From the NCBI GenBank assembly GCA_007117185.1, contig SKHA01000068.1, positions 1-8,468 on the forward strand: a DNA stretch of 8,468 nt, given 5' to 3'. The notes beneath the pieces are model-generated. The model worked only from the letters and a program-made list of their open reading frames with translations. It had not been told where the DNA came from and did no database searches. Shown here piece after piece: positions 1 through 5,611 of the stretch (the first letter of the stretch is position 1; each line of letters starts with the position of its first letter). The position numbers and the translations under genes are program-made. This stretch comes from Spirochaeta sp. Lineage in GTDB: Bacteria > Spirochaetota > Spirochaetia > DSM-27196 > Alkalispirochaetaceae.

Positions 1-796
1 CGATCGCCGGAGTACCGCCGGGTCCATCGGCAAAACCGGCGGCGCGGGCAGCCGTTGCCTGCTCCGGGGCCAGCGGAAAGTGCACGTTGGCCCCCTCGGA
101 GCGGCCGATCCAGTTTCGCTGCATCGCCTTGATCGACTCCGGCCAGTCCAGCCCCTCAAGGCCCTCAAGGAGGCGGTCGGCGTAGCGGGTGATCCGCAGC
201 ATCCACTGTCGCAGGGGCCGGCGCTCCACCGGGTGGTTGCCCCGCTCGCTCCGGGGGCCCTCCGGGGTGGCCAGGACCTCCTCGTTGGCCAGGACCGTCC
301 CCAGCGCCTCGCAGTACCACATGGGTATCTCCGCCACGTAGGCCAGGTCCTGCTCCCAGAGCTTGAGGAAGATCCACTGCGTCCAGTGGTAGTAGTCCGC
401 TTTGTGGGTGGAGACCTCCCGATCCCAGTCGTAAGAGAATCCCAGACTCTTGATCTGCTCGCGGAAGCGCTCGATGTTGGCTTCGGTGGTGGCCCGGGGG
501 TGGGTGCCGGTCTGGACAGCGTAGTTCTCTGCGGGCAGACCGAAACTGTCAAACCCCATGGGATGCAGCACGTTGTACCCGTTCATCCGCAGGAAGCGGC
601 AGTAGATATCCGTCGCGGTGTACCCCTCGGGGTGGCCCACGTGCAGCCCCGCCGCGGAGGGGTAGGGAAACATATCCAGAACGTAGCGGCGCTTCTCCGG
701 AGGAAAGGCGGGGTCTTCGGTGACCTTGAACGTCTTCTGTTCATCCCAGAAGTGCTGCCATTTGGGTTCTATCTCGCGGAACGGATATTTCTTCAT
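1..796 (-). CDS. leuS: Leucyl-tRNA synthetase, N-terminal part (runs off left edge)
   Basis: Class I aminoacyl-tRNA synthetase that charges tRNA-Leu in the cytoplasm. Reading the minus strand from ATG at 796 gives 265 uninterrupted codons to the window edge. The start reads MKKYPFREIEPKWQHFWDEQ, typical of bacterial LeuRS. The class I HIGH signature is HVGH at residues 52-55, followed by PEGYTATD. The leucine-pocket segment HPMGFDSFGLPAENYA is at about 78-93. The ZN1 region reads YCEALGTVLANEEV, and the second half has ERGNHPVERRPLRQW. The usual pairs of zinc cysteines are therefore missing, as in the known zinc-less subgroup of bacterial LeuRS. The CP1 editing domain begins near the edge; the KMSKS loop lies outside the window. 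The start is fixed because an upstream ATG at 804 runs into a stop after three codons. No Shine-Dalgarno sequence is visible before 796. The gene is divergent from the amrB unit. Confidence 0.97.
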   Translation of the reverse strand, partial: MKKYPFREIEPKWQHFWDEQKTFKVTEDPAFPPEKRRYVLDMFPYPSAAGLHVGHPEGYTATDIYCRFLRMNGYNVLHPMGFDSFGLPAENYAVQTGTHPRATTEANIERFREQIKSLGFSYDWDREVSTHKADYYHWTQWIFLKLWEQDLAYVAEIPMWYCEALGTVLANEEVLATPEGPRSERGNHPVERRPLRQWMLRITRYADRLLEGLEGLDWPESIKAMQRNWIGRSEGANVHFPLAPEQATAARAAGFADGPGGTPAI

Positions 797-802
797 CGCC
801 GC

Positions 803-832
803 ATGGTACCGAAAGGTTCACAGTGCCGTCAA
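803..832 (-). promoter_or_regulatory. Candidate sigma-70-type promoter of leuS
   Basis: On the minus strand TTGACG (832-827) is followed after 18 nt by TACCAT (808-803). This resembles a -35/-10 pair: five of six and four of six consensus bases. Transcription would start about 7 nt past the -10 box, which is at or next to the leuS ATG at 796. That would give a leaderless or nearly leaderless mRNA, in keeping with the absence of a ribosome binding site. This is inference from motif matching only; the spacing is at the long end and the -10 box is weak. Confidence 0.35.
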
Positions 833-840
833 TCGTGACG
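827..840. promoter_or_regulatory. Short perfect dyad between leuS and amrB (possible operator)
   Basis: Arms CGTCA (827-831) and TGACG (836-840) are exact reverse complements separated by 4 nt. The element overlaps the candidate leuS -35 box and ends 4 nt before the amrB start codon, so a protein bound here could affect both divergent genes. Five-base arms also occur by chance in GC-rich DNA, so this is only a candidate. Confidence 0.25.
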
Positions 841-844
841 TAAG

Positions 845-1732
845 ATGAAGGTGATGACCAACCACGAGCGTTTCGCCGGCAGCTGGTATCCCCAGGACCC
901 CCGGGAGCTGGTGGCGTTGTTCGGAGCGCCTGGGGAAGCAGCGCGACAGTCAGCCAACGCTCCCGTTCTGGCGGTGCTGCCTCACGCCGGGCTCACCTTT
1001 TCCGGTGCCGGGCAGGGGGCGTTCTGGTACCGCTGGTTTGAACGCATACAGCGGGACCCCCCCTGGGATCTGGTGGTCATCGTCTCACCGTCCCACTATC
1101 GTCACGTTCCGGAGGGGCAGATAGTGGGCGCCCCCTTCACGGAGTTTGCCACACCCCTGGGGCCGCTGCCGGGGGCGCCGGTGAACCTCGGCGACCGGGA
1201 GGACGCGCCCCTTCTTGAAGGCGAGCACGGTATAGAACTGCTCCTCCCGGGGGTGCGCCACTTTCTCGGGGAGAGCGTCCCCGTCGCGGCGGTGATCACC
1301 GGACCGTTACCCACCACAGAGAGTGCCCGGGCCGCGGCCCAGCGCCTCCTGCAGCGCCTCCCGGACAGGCGCGTCCTGTGGCTGGTCAGCTCCGACTTCA
1401 CCCACTACGGAGCGCGTTTTGGCTACACCCCCTACGGGGCGAGCGCAGACCCCGCCATCCGGGAGGCGGTACAACAGGATGACCTGCGGGTTGCCCGGGG
1501 GATCGCCGGGGGGGAGCTGCCGGGCTATTATGCTGTCCTTGGCCAGCGCTCCACGGTGTGCGGACGGTACGCCGCGGCGCTGGCTCTCGGTTGTCTCGAG
1601 GGGAGCGATGGTTGGTCTGCAAGGGGATCTGCCACTGGCTCTACCGGCAACGGCGCAGTATTGGGGTGGTACACCTCGCCGTGGCCGGCGGCAAGCTTCG
1701 TCTGTTACGCCACCGTGGAGGTGTGCAAATGA
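845..1732 (+). CDS. amrB: Memo-like protein, AmmeMemoRadiSam system protein B
   Basis: A 295-residue homologue of human MEMO1, in the fold family of class III (LigB-type) extradiol dioxygenases. The N-terminus FAGSWYPQDP (10-19) is the Memo signature. The residues matching the human metal-site positions His49, His81, Asp189 and Cys244 are all present: H47 in PHAGLTFSG, H84 in SPSHYRH, D184 in SSDFTHYG and C239 in STVCGRY. The conserved EHGIE motif is at 127-131. The putative metal/redox site therefore looks intact; substrate and reaction are not known to me. An in-frame TGA at 836-838 limits the start to 845 or the ATG at 854. Neither has a convincing ribosome site, and 845 is chosen as the longer. 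It is the first gene of the unit and its stop overlaps the amrA start (ATGA). Family call is firm; function is open. Confidence 0.93.
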   Translation: MKVMTNHERFAGSWYPQDPRELVALFGAPGEAARQSANAPVLAVLPHAGLTFSGAGQGAFWYRWFERIQRDPPWDLVVIVSPSHYRHVPEGQIVGAPFTEFATPLGPLPGAPVNLGDREDAPLLEGEHGIELLLPGVRHFLGESVPVAAVITGPLPTTESARAAAQRLLQRLPDRRVLWLVSSDFTHYGARFGYTPYGASADPAIREAVQQDDLRVARGIAGGELPGYYAVLGQRSTVCGRYAAALALGCLEGSDGWSARGSATGSTGNGAVLGWYTSPWPAASFVCYATVEVCK

Positions 1733-2322
1733 ACGAGCCTGATCGCCTGTGGCAGCCGGTCTCACCGCCGCTGCAGCAGCTCCTCCTGGAGTACTCCCGG
1801 GATCTTCTATTCTGGCGGTTGGGGTTCAGCGAAGAAGAGCCCCGGCAGCCTGACGTTGCCCACACCGGACTGGGGCTCTTTGTCACCCTCCGGCGACGGG
1901 GGCAGCTTCGCGGGTGTATCGGTTCGATCACCACGGAAGAATCGCTGGTGGACTCGGTCCGACGCCGGACTCTGGATGCAGCGTTTCGGGATACCCGGTT
2001 TCCACCGCTTGCTGCCGCTGAGTTGGAGGGCGGCCGGACGCTGGCGCTGGAACACTCGGTTCTCTCGCCGCTGCAGTCCATAGGTGATGTCCGGGAGATT
2101 CGCCTGGGCACTGACGGGGTGGTGCTCACTATCGGGTCCCATCGGGGGGTGTTTCTGCCGGAGGTGCCCCTGGAGCAGGGGTGGTCAGTACCGGTGATGA
2201 TGGACCGCCTGGCCGGGAAAGCCGGGCTGCCGGCGGACCGGTGGCGCCGGGCGGACGCGCGCTTTCAGGTATTTCAGACGCAGCATTATCAGGGGGAGAT
2301 CCGTGGACCTGGCGGAGTGTGA
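1729..2322 (+). CDS. amrA: AMMECR1-domain protein, AmmeMemoRadiSam system protein A
   Basis: A 197-residue protein made of one AMMECR1 domain, named after the human gene lost in a contiguous deletion syndrome. The hallmark LRGCIG is intact at residues 60-65, preceded by the typical strand GLFVTLRRRGQ. Downstream come ALEHSVLSPLQSI, GVVLTIGSHRGVFLPEVP and a C-terminal AGLPADRW, all as expected for the family. An earlier start at 1558 is in frame, but it would sit inside amrB. ATG 1729 has a strong ribosome site, GGAGG at 1717-1721 with 7 nt spacing, so it is preferred. ATG overlaps the amrB TGA by 4 nt and the gene overlaps amrS by 20 nt, which points to translational coupling and near-equal expression. 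No catalytic activity is established that I can name. Lacking a signal peptide or membrane segment, it should be cytoplasmic. Confidence 0.93.
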   Translation: MNEPDRLWQPVSPPLQQLLLEYSRDLLFWRLGFSEEEPRQPDVAHTGLGLFVTLRRRGQLRGCIGSITTEESLVDSVRRRTLDAAFRDTRFPPLAAAELEGGRTLALEHSVLSPLQSIGDVREIRLGTDGVVLTIGSHRGVFLPEVPLEQGWSVPVMMDRLAGKAGLPADRWRRADARFQVFQTQHYQGEIRGPGGV

Positions 2323-3298
2323 CTTTTGCGCCCATCGCTGCCGGATCGCCCCGGGCGGAGCAGGGCGCTGCGGGGTACGCCACCGACGTGGCAGCTCCGG
2401 GATCGAGACGCGGTGGTACCGCCAGGTGCAGGTCGCTGCGGTTGACCCGGTGGAAAAGAAGCCGCTGTACCACTTCCTGCCGGGATCCCGGGCGTTTTCG
2501 GTGGCCCTGGGGGGGTGCAACTTCCGTTGCTCCTTCTGCCAGAACGACTCCATCGCCTTTGCCGAGCGGGTGGGCTCACCGCGTCACCGCTGGCATCCGC
2601 CGGAGCTGGTGGCTGCCTGGCGACGTTCCGGGGCCCCGATCATCGCCTGGACGTATACTGAACCGGCGGTCTGGCAGGACTACCTGGTGGATTGCTCCCT
2701 TCTGGCCCGGCAGGAAGGGGCAAAAATCGCGATGGTGACCAACGGATTTTTTACCCCCGAGACGGTGGAACGGCTCCTGCCGGTGGTGGATGCGTTCAAT
2801 ATCGACTTGAAGGGGGACGATGACTTCTACCGCCGGATCTGCGGTGGAATTCGCCAGCCGGTTATGGAGACGATTCACACCATCGCGCCGCTGCGGCACC
2901 TTGAAGTGACGACGATGATTATGGAACGGTACCATCCGCCGGCGTTGCTTCGCGAAATGGCCGGTGAACTTGCCGAAGCGGGGGTGAAGGTGTGGCACCT
3001 GAGCCGTTTCTACCCGGCCGGTGAGATGCTCCAGGAGCTTCCCACCTCAGAGGAGTACCTGGATCAGGTGCTCACCGAACTGCGCCGACTTCAGAATCGT
3101 GAGCCACACAGCACACCGACGTTTATTTTCGCCGGAAACAGCCGAAAATTGGGGAAGGAAACAACGTACTGTCCCCATTGCGGCACCGAGTGCATCCGCC
3201 GGGTACCCATTGTGGCAGACGATACCGACGAGGGGCAATGCCGCAGGTGTGGCCAGAGACTCTACGGAACCTTCGCGGCAAAAGGAGACAAACTATGA
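2303..3298 (+). CDS. amrS: AmmeMemoRadiSam system radical SAM enzyme
   Basis: A 331-residue radical SAM protein related to pyruvate formate-lyase activating enzymes. The 4Fe-4S motif CX3CX2C is at C72, C76 and C79 in GGCNFRCSFCQND. The family stretch DPVEKKPLYHFLPG is at 48-61. Other signatures follow: WTYTEPAVW, VTNGFF, FNIDLKGDD, LEVTTMIME and HLSRFYP. There is an N-terminal cysteine cluster (C6, C9, C13, C23). A C-terminal zinc-ribbon-like pair, CPHC (290-293) and CRRC (313-316), probably binds a structural metal or a partner. The start is GTG, with GGGGAG at 2293-2298 and 4 nt spacing, inside the end of amrA. The N-terminal CDFCAHRC immediately after this start supports it. Its substrate is unknown; co-occurrence with Memo and AMMECR1 proteins defines the system. 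Its stop overlaps the next start (ATGA). Confidence 0.95.
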   Translation: MDLAECDFCAHRCRIAPGGAGRCGVRHRRGSSGIETRWYRQVQVAAVDPVEKKPLYHFLPGSRAFSVALGGCNFRCSFCQNDSIAFAERVGSPRHRWHPPELVAAWRRSGAPIIAWTYTEPAVWQDYLVDCSLLARQEGAKIAMVTNGFFTPETVERLLPVVDAFNIDLKGDDDFYRRICGGIRQPVMETIHTIAPLRHLEVTTMIMERYHPPALLREMAGELAEAGVKVWHLSRFYPAGEMLQELPTSEEYLDQVLTELRRLQNREPHSTPTFIFAGNSRKLGKETTYCPHCGTECIRRVPIVADDTDEGQCRRCGQRLYGTFAAKGDKL

Positions 3299-3825
3299 GA
3301 ACAGCGAAACGGATTATTGTGGCAATGCTTCTCTGTACCATTCCCCTTGGGGCGGCCATGGCACAGAGTTCGTTCTCCGCAGGAGTGGGGGTGAACTTCT
3401 TTCGTTATGAGACACCCTACCTGACCGCCCTGAGCGCGACGTACCTGCCGGAACTCACGGACGGGTTGGAGCTGAATCTGGGGGCGGAGTTCGGGATCAC
3501 CACCGAGGAGGTGGACGGTTCGCAGCAGCCGCGTATTCTGCTGCCCTTCAACGTGGGGTTGAACTTCACCTTTCCCCGTGAGCAGATGACCTACGTCTTT
3601 GGGGTGGGCCTCTCGCCGGTGTTCAACTTCATGCCCGACGCCGATCCGGACTTCCGCTTCTACATGGGACCATACCTGAAGGGTGCTGTCCGGGTGCGGG
3701 TTCATCCTATCATGAGCTGGTTTCTGGAGGCGCAGCAGGATCTTTTGATCGGGGGACCCGCCTGGATCAATACCAGTACCCGCCTGGCCACGGGGATCAA
3801 CTTCTCCTTCGAGGCGCAACCCTGA
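3295..3825 (+). CDS. Small secreted, probable outer-membrane beta-barrel protein
   Basis: The 176-residue product begins with a Sec signal peptide: MRTAKR, a hydrophobic run from about 7 to 20, and AMA at 21-23 as a cleavage site before QSS. There is no lipobox. The mature part is built of alternating hydrophobic and polar strands rich in Gly and aromatics, for example SFSAGVGVNFFRY, GLELNLGAEFGI, ILLPFNVGLNFTF, TYVFGVGLSPVF and RLATGINFSFEA. This suits a small (roughly eight-strand) outer-membrane barrel. I do not recognise a named family. The start has a strong ribosome site, AAAGGAG at 3281-3287 with 7 nt spacing, and overlaps the amrS stop by 4 nt. It is therefore the fourth gene of the AmmeMemoRadiSam unit. 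Whether it is a functional partner or a passenger is unclear. The end of the gene lies in a 16-bp tandem repeat. Confidence 0.85.
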   Translation: MRTAKRIIVAMLLCTIPLGAAMAQSSFSAGVGVNFFRYETPYLTALSATYLPELTDGLELNLGAEFGITTEEVDGSQQPRILLPFNVGLNFTFPREQMTYVFGVGLSPVFNFMPDADPDFRFYMGPYLKGAVRVRVHPIMSWFLEAQQDLLIGGPAWINTSTRLATGINFSFEAQP

Positions 3826-3864
3826 CGAGGCACAACCCTGACGAGGCACAACCCTGACGAGGCG
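3817..3864. repeat. 16-bp tandem repeat, three copies, spanning a stop codon
   Basis: The unit CAACCCTGACGAGGCA occurs at 3817-3832 and 3833-3848, and at 3849-3864 with the last base changed to G. The 16-base period begins a little earlier, since GAGGCG at 3811-3816 matches the end of a unit. The first copy contains the last codons and the TGA (3823-3825) of the upstream beta-barrel gene; the other copies lie in the gap before the convergent corC-like gene. It looks like duplication of the gene's 3' end by slippage. No stem-loop with a T-tract is associated with it. Confidence 0.95.
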
Positions 3865-3881
3865 CCGCCAGCTTCCCTGAA

Positions 3882-5153
3882 CTACCGGTCGGGCTGGCCG
3901 ATGGCGCTGTGATCGGTATCCCGGAAGTAGGTGAGCTCCACCAGGCGGTTGTTGTCCATCCGGGTGACCTCAAATACACCCGAGACGGTCGGGATCTTCT
4001 CTGAAGGAGCAGGTATGCGCCCCAGGAGCTCCGCCAGGTAGCCACCCAGGGTATGGACGTCGCTGCTGCTGCTCTTCAGCGGCACCGGCAGAAAGTCATT
4101 GGCCACCGAGAGGGGTATATCCGCCCGGAGCAGATACCGGTCATCGCCAAGGTTGATGATCTTGCCCCGCTCCCGGGTCTCGTGTTCATCGTAGATCTCA
4201 CCGACGATCTCCTCCAGGATGTCCTCGATCGTCACCACCCCGGCCAGTCCACCGTACTCGTCCAGCACGATCGCCATGTTCAGCTTCTCCCGTAGAATCT
4301 GTTTCATCGCCAGATCGATACGGCGCTGCTCCGGAATGAACACCGGTTCGAGCATGATCGTCCGAATCGGGTCGTCGCCACGATCACGGTGGCGTATCAG
4401 ATCTTTGGCCAGCACCACCCCCACGATCCGCTCCGGGTCGCTGTCGTAGACGGGAATGCGGCCCAGACCGGTCTCTCCGGCCAGGGCGATCGCCGAGGCG
4501 ATGGTCACCGACCGATCCAGGCTGATCACCTCCCGGCGGTGGGTCATCACCGCGCTGACGGGAATGTCGCTGAACCGGAAGAGGTTCTTGAGGAGTCGCG
4601 ACTTGTACTGTTCCAGGATTCCCAGGTGCTCCGCCTGGCGCACGATCTGAAGGATGCTCTCCAGGGTAAGGGATCGCTTGCCCCGGCCGCCGCTGACCCG
4701 GGCGACAACGCGACTGAAACCTCCGATGAAGATGATCAGCGGCGCCAGGACCCGGGAGAGCCAGTAGATGACCCGCACGGTGTGAACGCAGATGTATTCG
4801 TTGTTGCTGATCGCCAGTTGCTTCGGGGTCACCTCGGCAAAGATGAGCATCACCAGGGTGAGAACCCCGGTCATGATTCCCACTGCGGCGTTTCCGAACA
4901 GCTCGATGGTGATCTGCGTGGCAAGGGCGCTGGCGCCGATATTCATCAGGTTGTTGCCGATGAGCACCGTTGTCAGCAGGCGGTCGGGACGGGACATCAA
5001 CTCTCCCACCAGGTGGCCTCTGCGCCCCCAGCGCTGCTGGATTATCGCCACTTGCGCCGGGGAGAGCGAGGTGAAGGCGGACTCCGTCCCGGAAAAAAAA
5101 CCGGAGGCGAGGATGAGAGCAGCCAGTGCCGCGAGGGAGAGGGTCAGGTTCAC
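3882..5153 (-). CDS. CNNM/CBS-pair/CorC_HlyC-domain integral membrane protein
   Basis: A 423-residue protein with the standard layout of the hemolysin C/CorC family, whose members are linked to magnesium (and cobalt) handling in the inner membrane. The N-terminal CNNM (DUF21) domain, about 1-190, has several hydrophobic helices and the conserved pieces SGFFSGTESAFTSL (17-30), GNNLMNI (66-72) and EVTPK (107-111). A CBS pair follows: CBS1 from about VMTHRREV (202) to KDL (252), and CBS2 from about 266 to IVLDEYGGLAGVVTIEDILEE (295-315). A CorC_HlyC domain, about 332-411, closes the protein. The start is GTG at 5153 with a weak GAGAG 4 nt upstream; a nearby ATG (5164) is out of frame and stops at once. 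It lies 23 nt after the thioredoxin stop and is probably co-transcribed with it. A T8 run occurs at codons 18-21. Transport versus regulatory role cannot be told from sequence. Confidence 0.95.
   Translation of the reverse strand: MNLTLSLAALAALILASGFFSGTESAFTSLSPAQVAIIQQRWGRRGHLVGELMSRPDRLLTTVLIGNNLMNIGASALATQITIELFGNAAVGIMTGVLTLVMLIFAEVTPKQLAISNNEYICVHTVRVIYWLSRVLAPLIIFIGGFSRVVARVSGGRGKRSLTLESILQIVRQAEHLGILEQYKSRLLKNLFRFSDIPVSAVMTHRREVISLDRSVTIASAIALAGETGLGRIPVYDSDPERIVGVVLAKDLIRHRDRGDDPIRTIMLEPVFIPEQRRIDLAMKQILREKLNMAIVLDEYGGLAGVVTIEDILEEIVGEIYDEHETRERGKIINLGDDRYLLRADIPLSVANDFLPVPLKSSSSDVHTLGGYLAELLGRIPAPSEKIPTVSGVFEVTRMDNNRLVELTYFRDTDHSAIGQPDR
5093..5100 (-). repeat. T8 homopolymer near the 5' end of the CorC-like gene
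   Basis: On the coding strand the run TTTTTTTT lies in Gly-Phe-Phe-Ser codons (residues 18-21), flanked on both sides by CCGG. The gene is in frame through it as given. Slippage by one base would truncate the protein within its first transmembrane segment. Confidence 0.9.
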
Positions 5154-5176
5154 GGCACTCTCATGGCGCGCTACCG

Positions 5177-5533
5177 CTATTCAACGTTCAGTACATCCTT
5201 CATTGCCTGCTTGATGCTGTCCTTGGGCAACGCGCCGACTGCCATCTGCGGCTTGTCCCCCATAGGGATGAAGAGCATCGAGGGAATACTCTGGATTCCG
5301 AACATTCCCGCCAGTTCCTGTTCCGCGTCGGTATCCACCTTGTAGATGTCCACCTTCTCGGCGTACTCCTCGGAGAGCTCCTCCAGGATCGGGGCAACCA
5401 TCTTGCAGGGCCCGCACCAGTCGGCGTAGAAATCGATGATCGCCGGCTTGCTGCCCTCAAACTGCCATTCCTTATTGGCTTCAAAGTTGAACACCTTGTC
5501 GATAAATGTCTGCTTCGTCAGATTCTCAGTCAT
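5177..5533 (-). CDS. trxA: Thioredoxin
   Basis: A 118-residue thioredoxin, slightly longer than the 105-110 usual for bacterial TrxA because of its N-terminal segment. The redox site WCGPC is at 39-43 in DFYADWCGPCK. The cis-proline is P84 in QSIPSMLF, and the family strand VDIYKVDTD is at 61-69. No signal peptide or membrane segment is seen, so it should act in the cytoplasm as a general disulfide reductase fed by a thioredoxin reductase that is not in the window. ATG 5533 has a good ribosome site (AGAGAGG, minus strand 5545-5539). The gene has its own promoter and is followed after 23 nt by the CorC-like gene. The segment MGDKPQMAVGALPKDSI near the C-terminus resembles thioredoxins of spirochaetes and Bacteroidetes more than E. 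coli TrxA; that is my impression and was not tested. Confidence 0.96.
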   Translation of the reverse strand: MTENLTKQTFIDKVFNFEANKEWQFEGSKPAIIDFYADWCGPCKMVAPILEELSEEYAEKVDIYKVDTDAEQELAGMFGIQSIPSMLFIPMGDKPQMAVGALPKDSIKQAMKDVLNVE

Positions 5534-5569
5534 AGGTTCCTCTCTACTGATAGTAAAATTTCTATATAT

Positions 5570-5598
5570 AAAATAACACCATCTTTTCGATTATGCAA
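5570..5598 (-). promoter_or_regulatory. Probable sigma-70 promoter for trxA and the CorC-like gene
   Basis: On the minus strand TTGCAT (5598-5593) and TATTTT (5575-5570) are spaced by 17 nt, with a further TATATA just downstream. The stretch 5534-5592 is strikingly AT-rich for this GC-rich window, as expected for a strong promoter. The predicted start leaves a leader of about 30 nt carrying the trxA ribosome site. No terminator hairpin separates it from the preceding DUF4230 gene (stop at 5612), so read-through from upstream is also possible. Confidence 0.6.
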
Positions 5599-5611
5599 GG
5601 GCATGGTCAGA

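Noticed and set aside
80..838. Long plus-strand open frame of 252 codons opposite leuS
   Set aside because: It is fully antisense to a clear leuS frame and its product shows no recognisable fold or motif; the GC-rich codon pattern of leuS opens the opposite strand.
797..844. T-box or other riboswitch in front of leuS
   Set aside because: The gap is only 48 bases and part of it is promoter-like, leaving no room for a structured leader.
1558..1728. In-frame N-terminal extension of the AMMECR1 protein
   Set aside because: It lies wholly within amrB, adds residues without family similarity, and the ATG at 1729 has a strong ribosome site and the classic ATGA junction.
3295..3366. Lipoprotein signal in the small barrel protein (Cys at residue 14)
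   Set aside because: The residues before the cysteine (AMLLC) do not fit a lipobox and the AMA-Q site fits ordinary signal peptidase I cleavage better.
3811..3866. Tandem repeat as a CRISPR array
   Set aside because: The units are directly adjacent with no unique spacers, and no cas genes are present.
3863..3906. Imperfect inverted repeat (GCCAGC at 3867-3872 with GCTGGC at 3893-3898, plus CGCC/GGCG outside) as a terminator between convergent genes
   Set aside because: The loop is about 20 nt, the stem is bulged, part lies in the CorC-like coding region and no T-tract follows on either strand.
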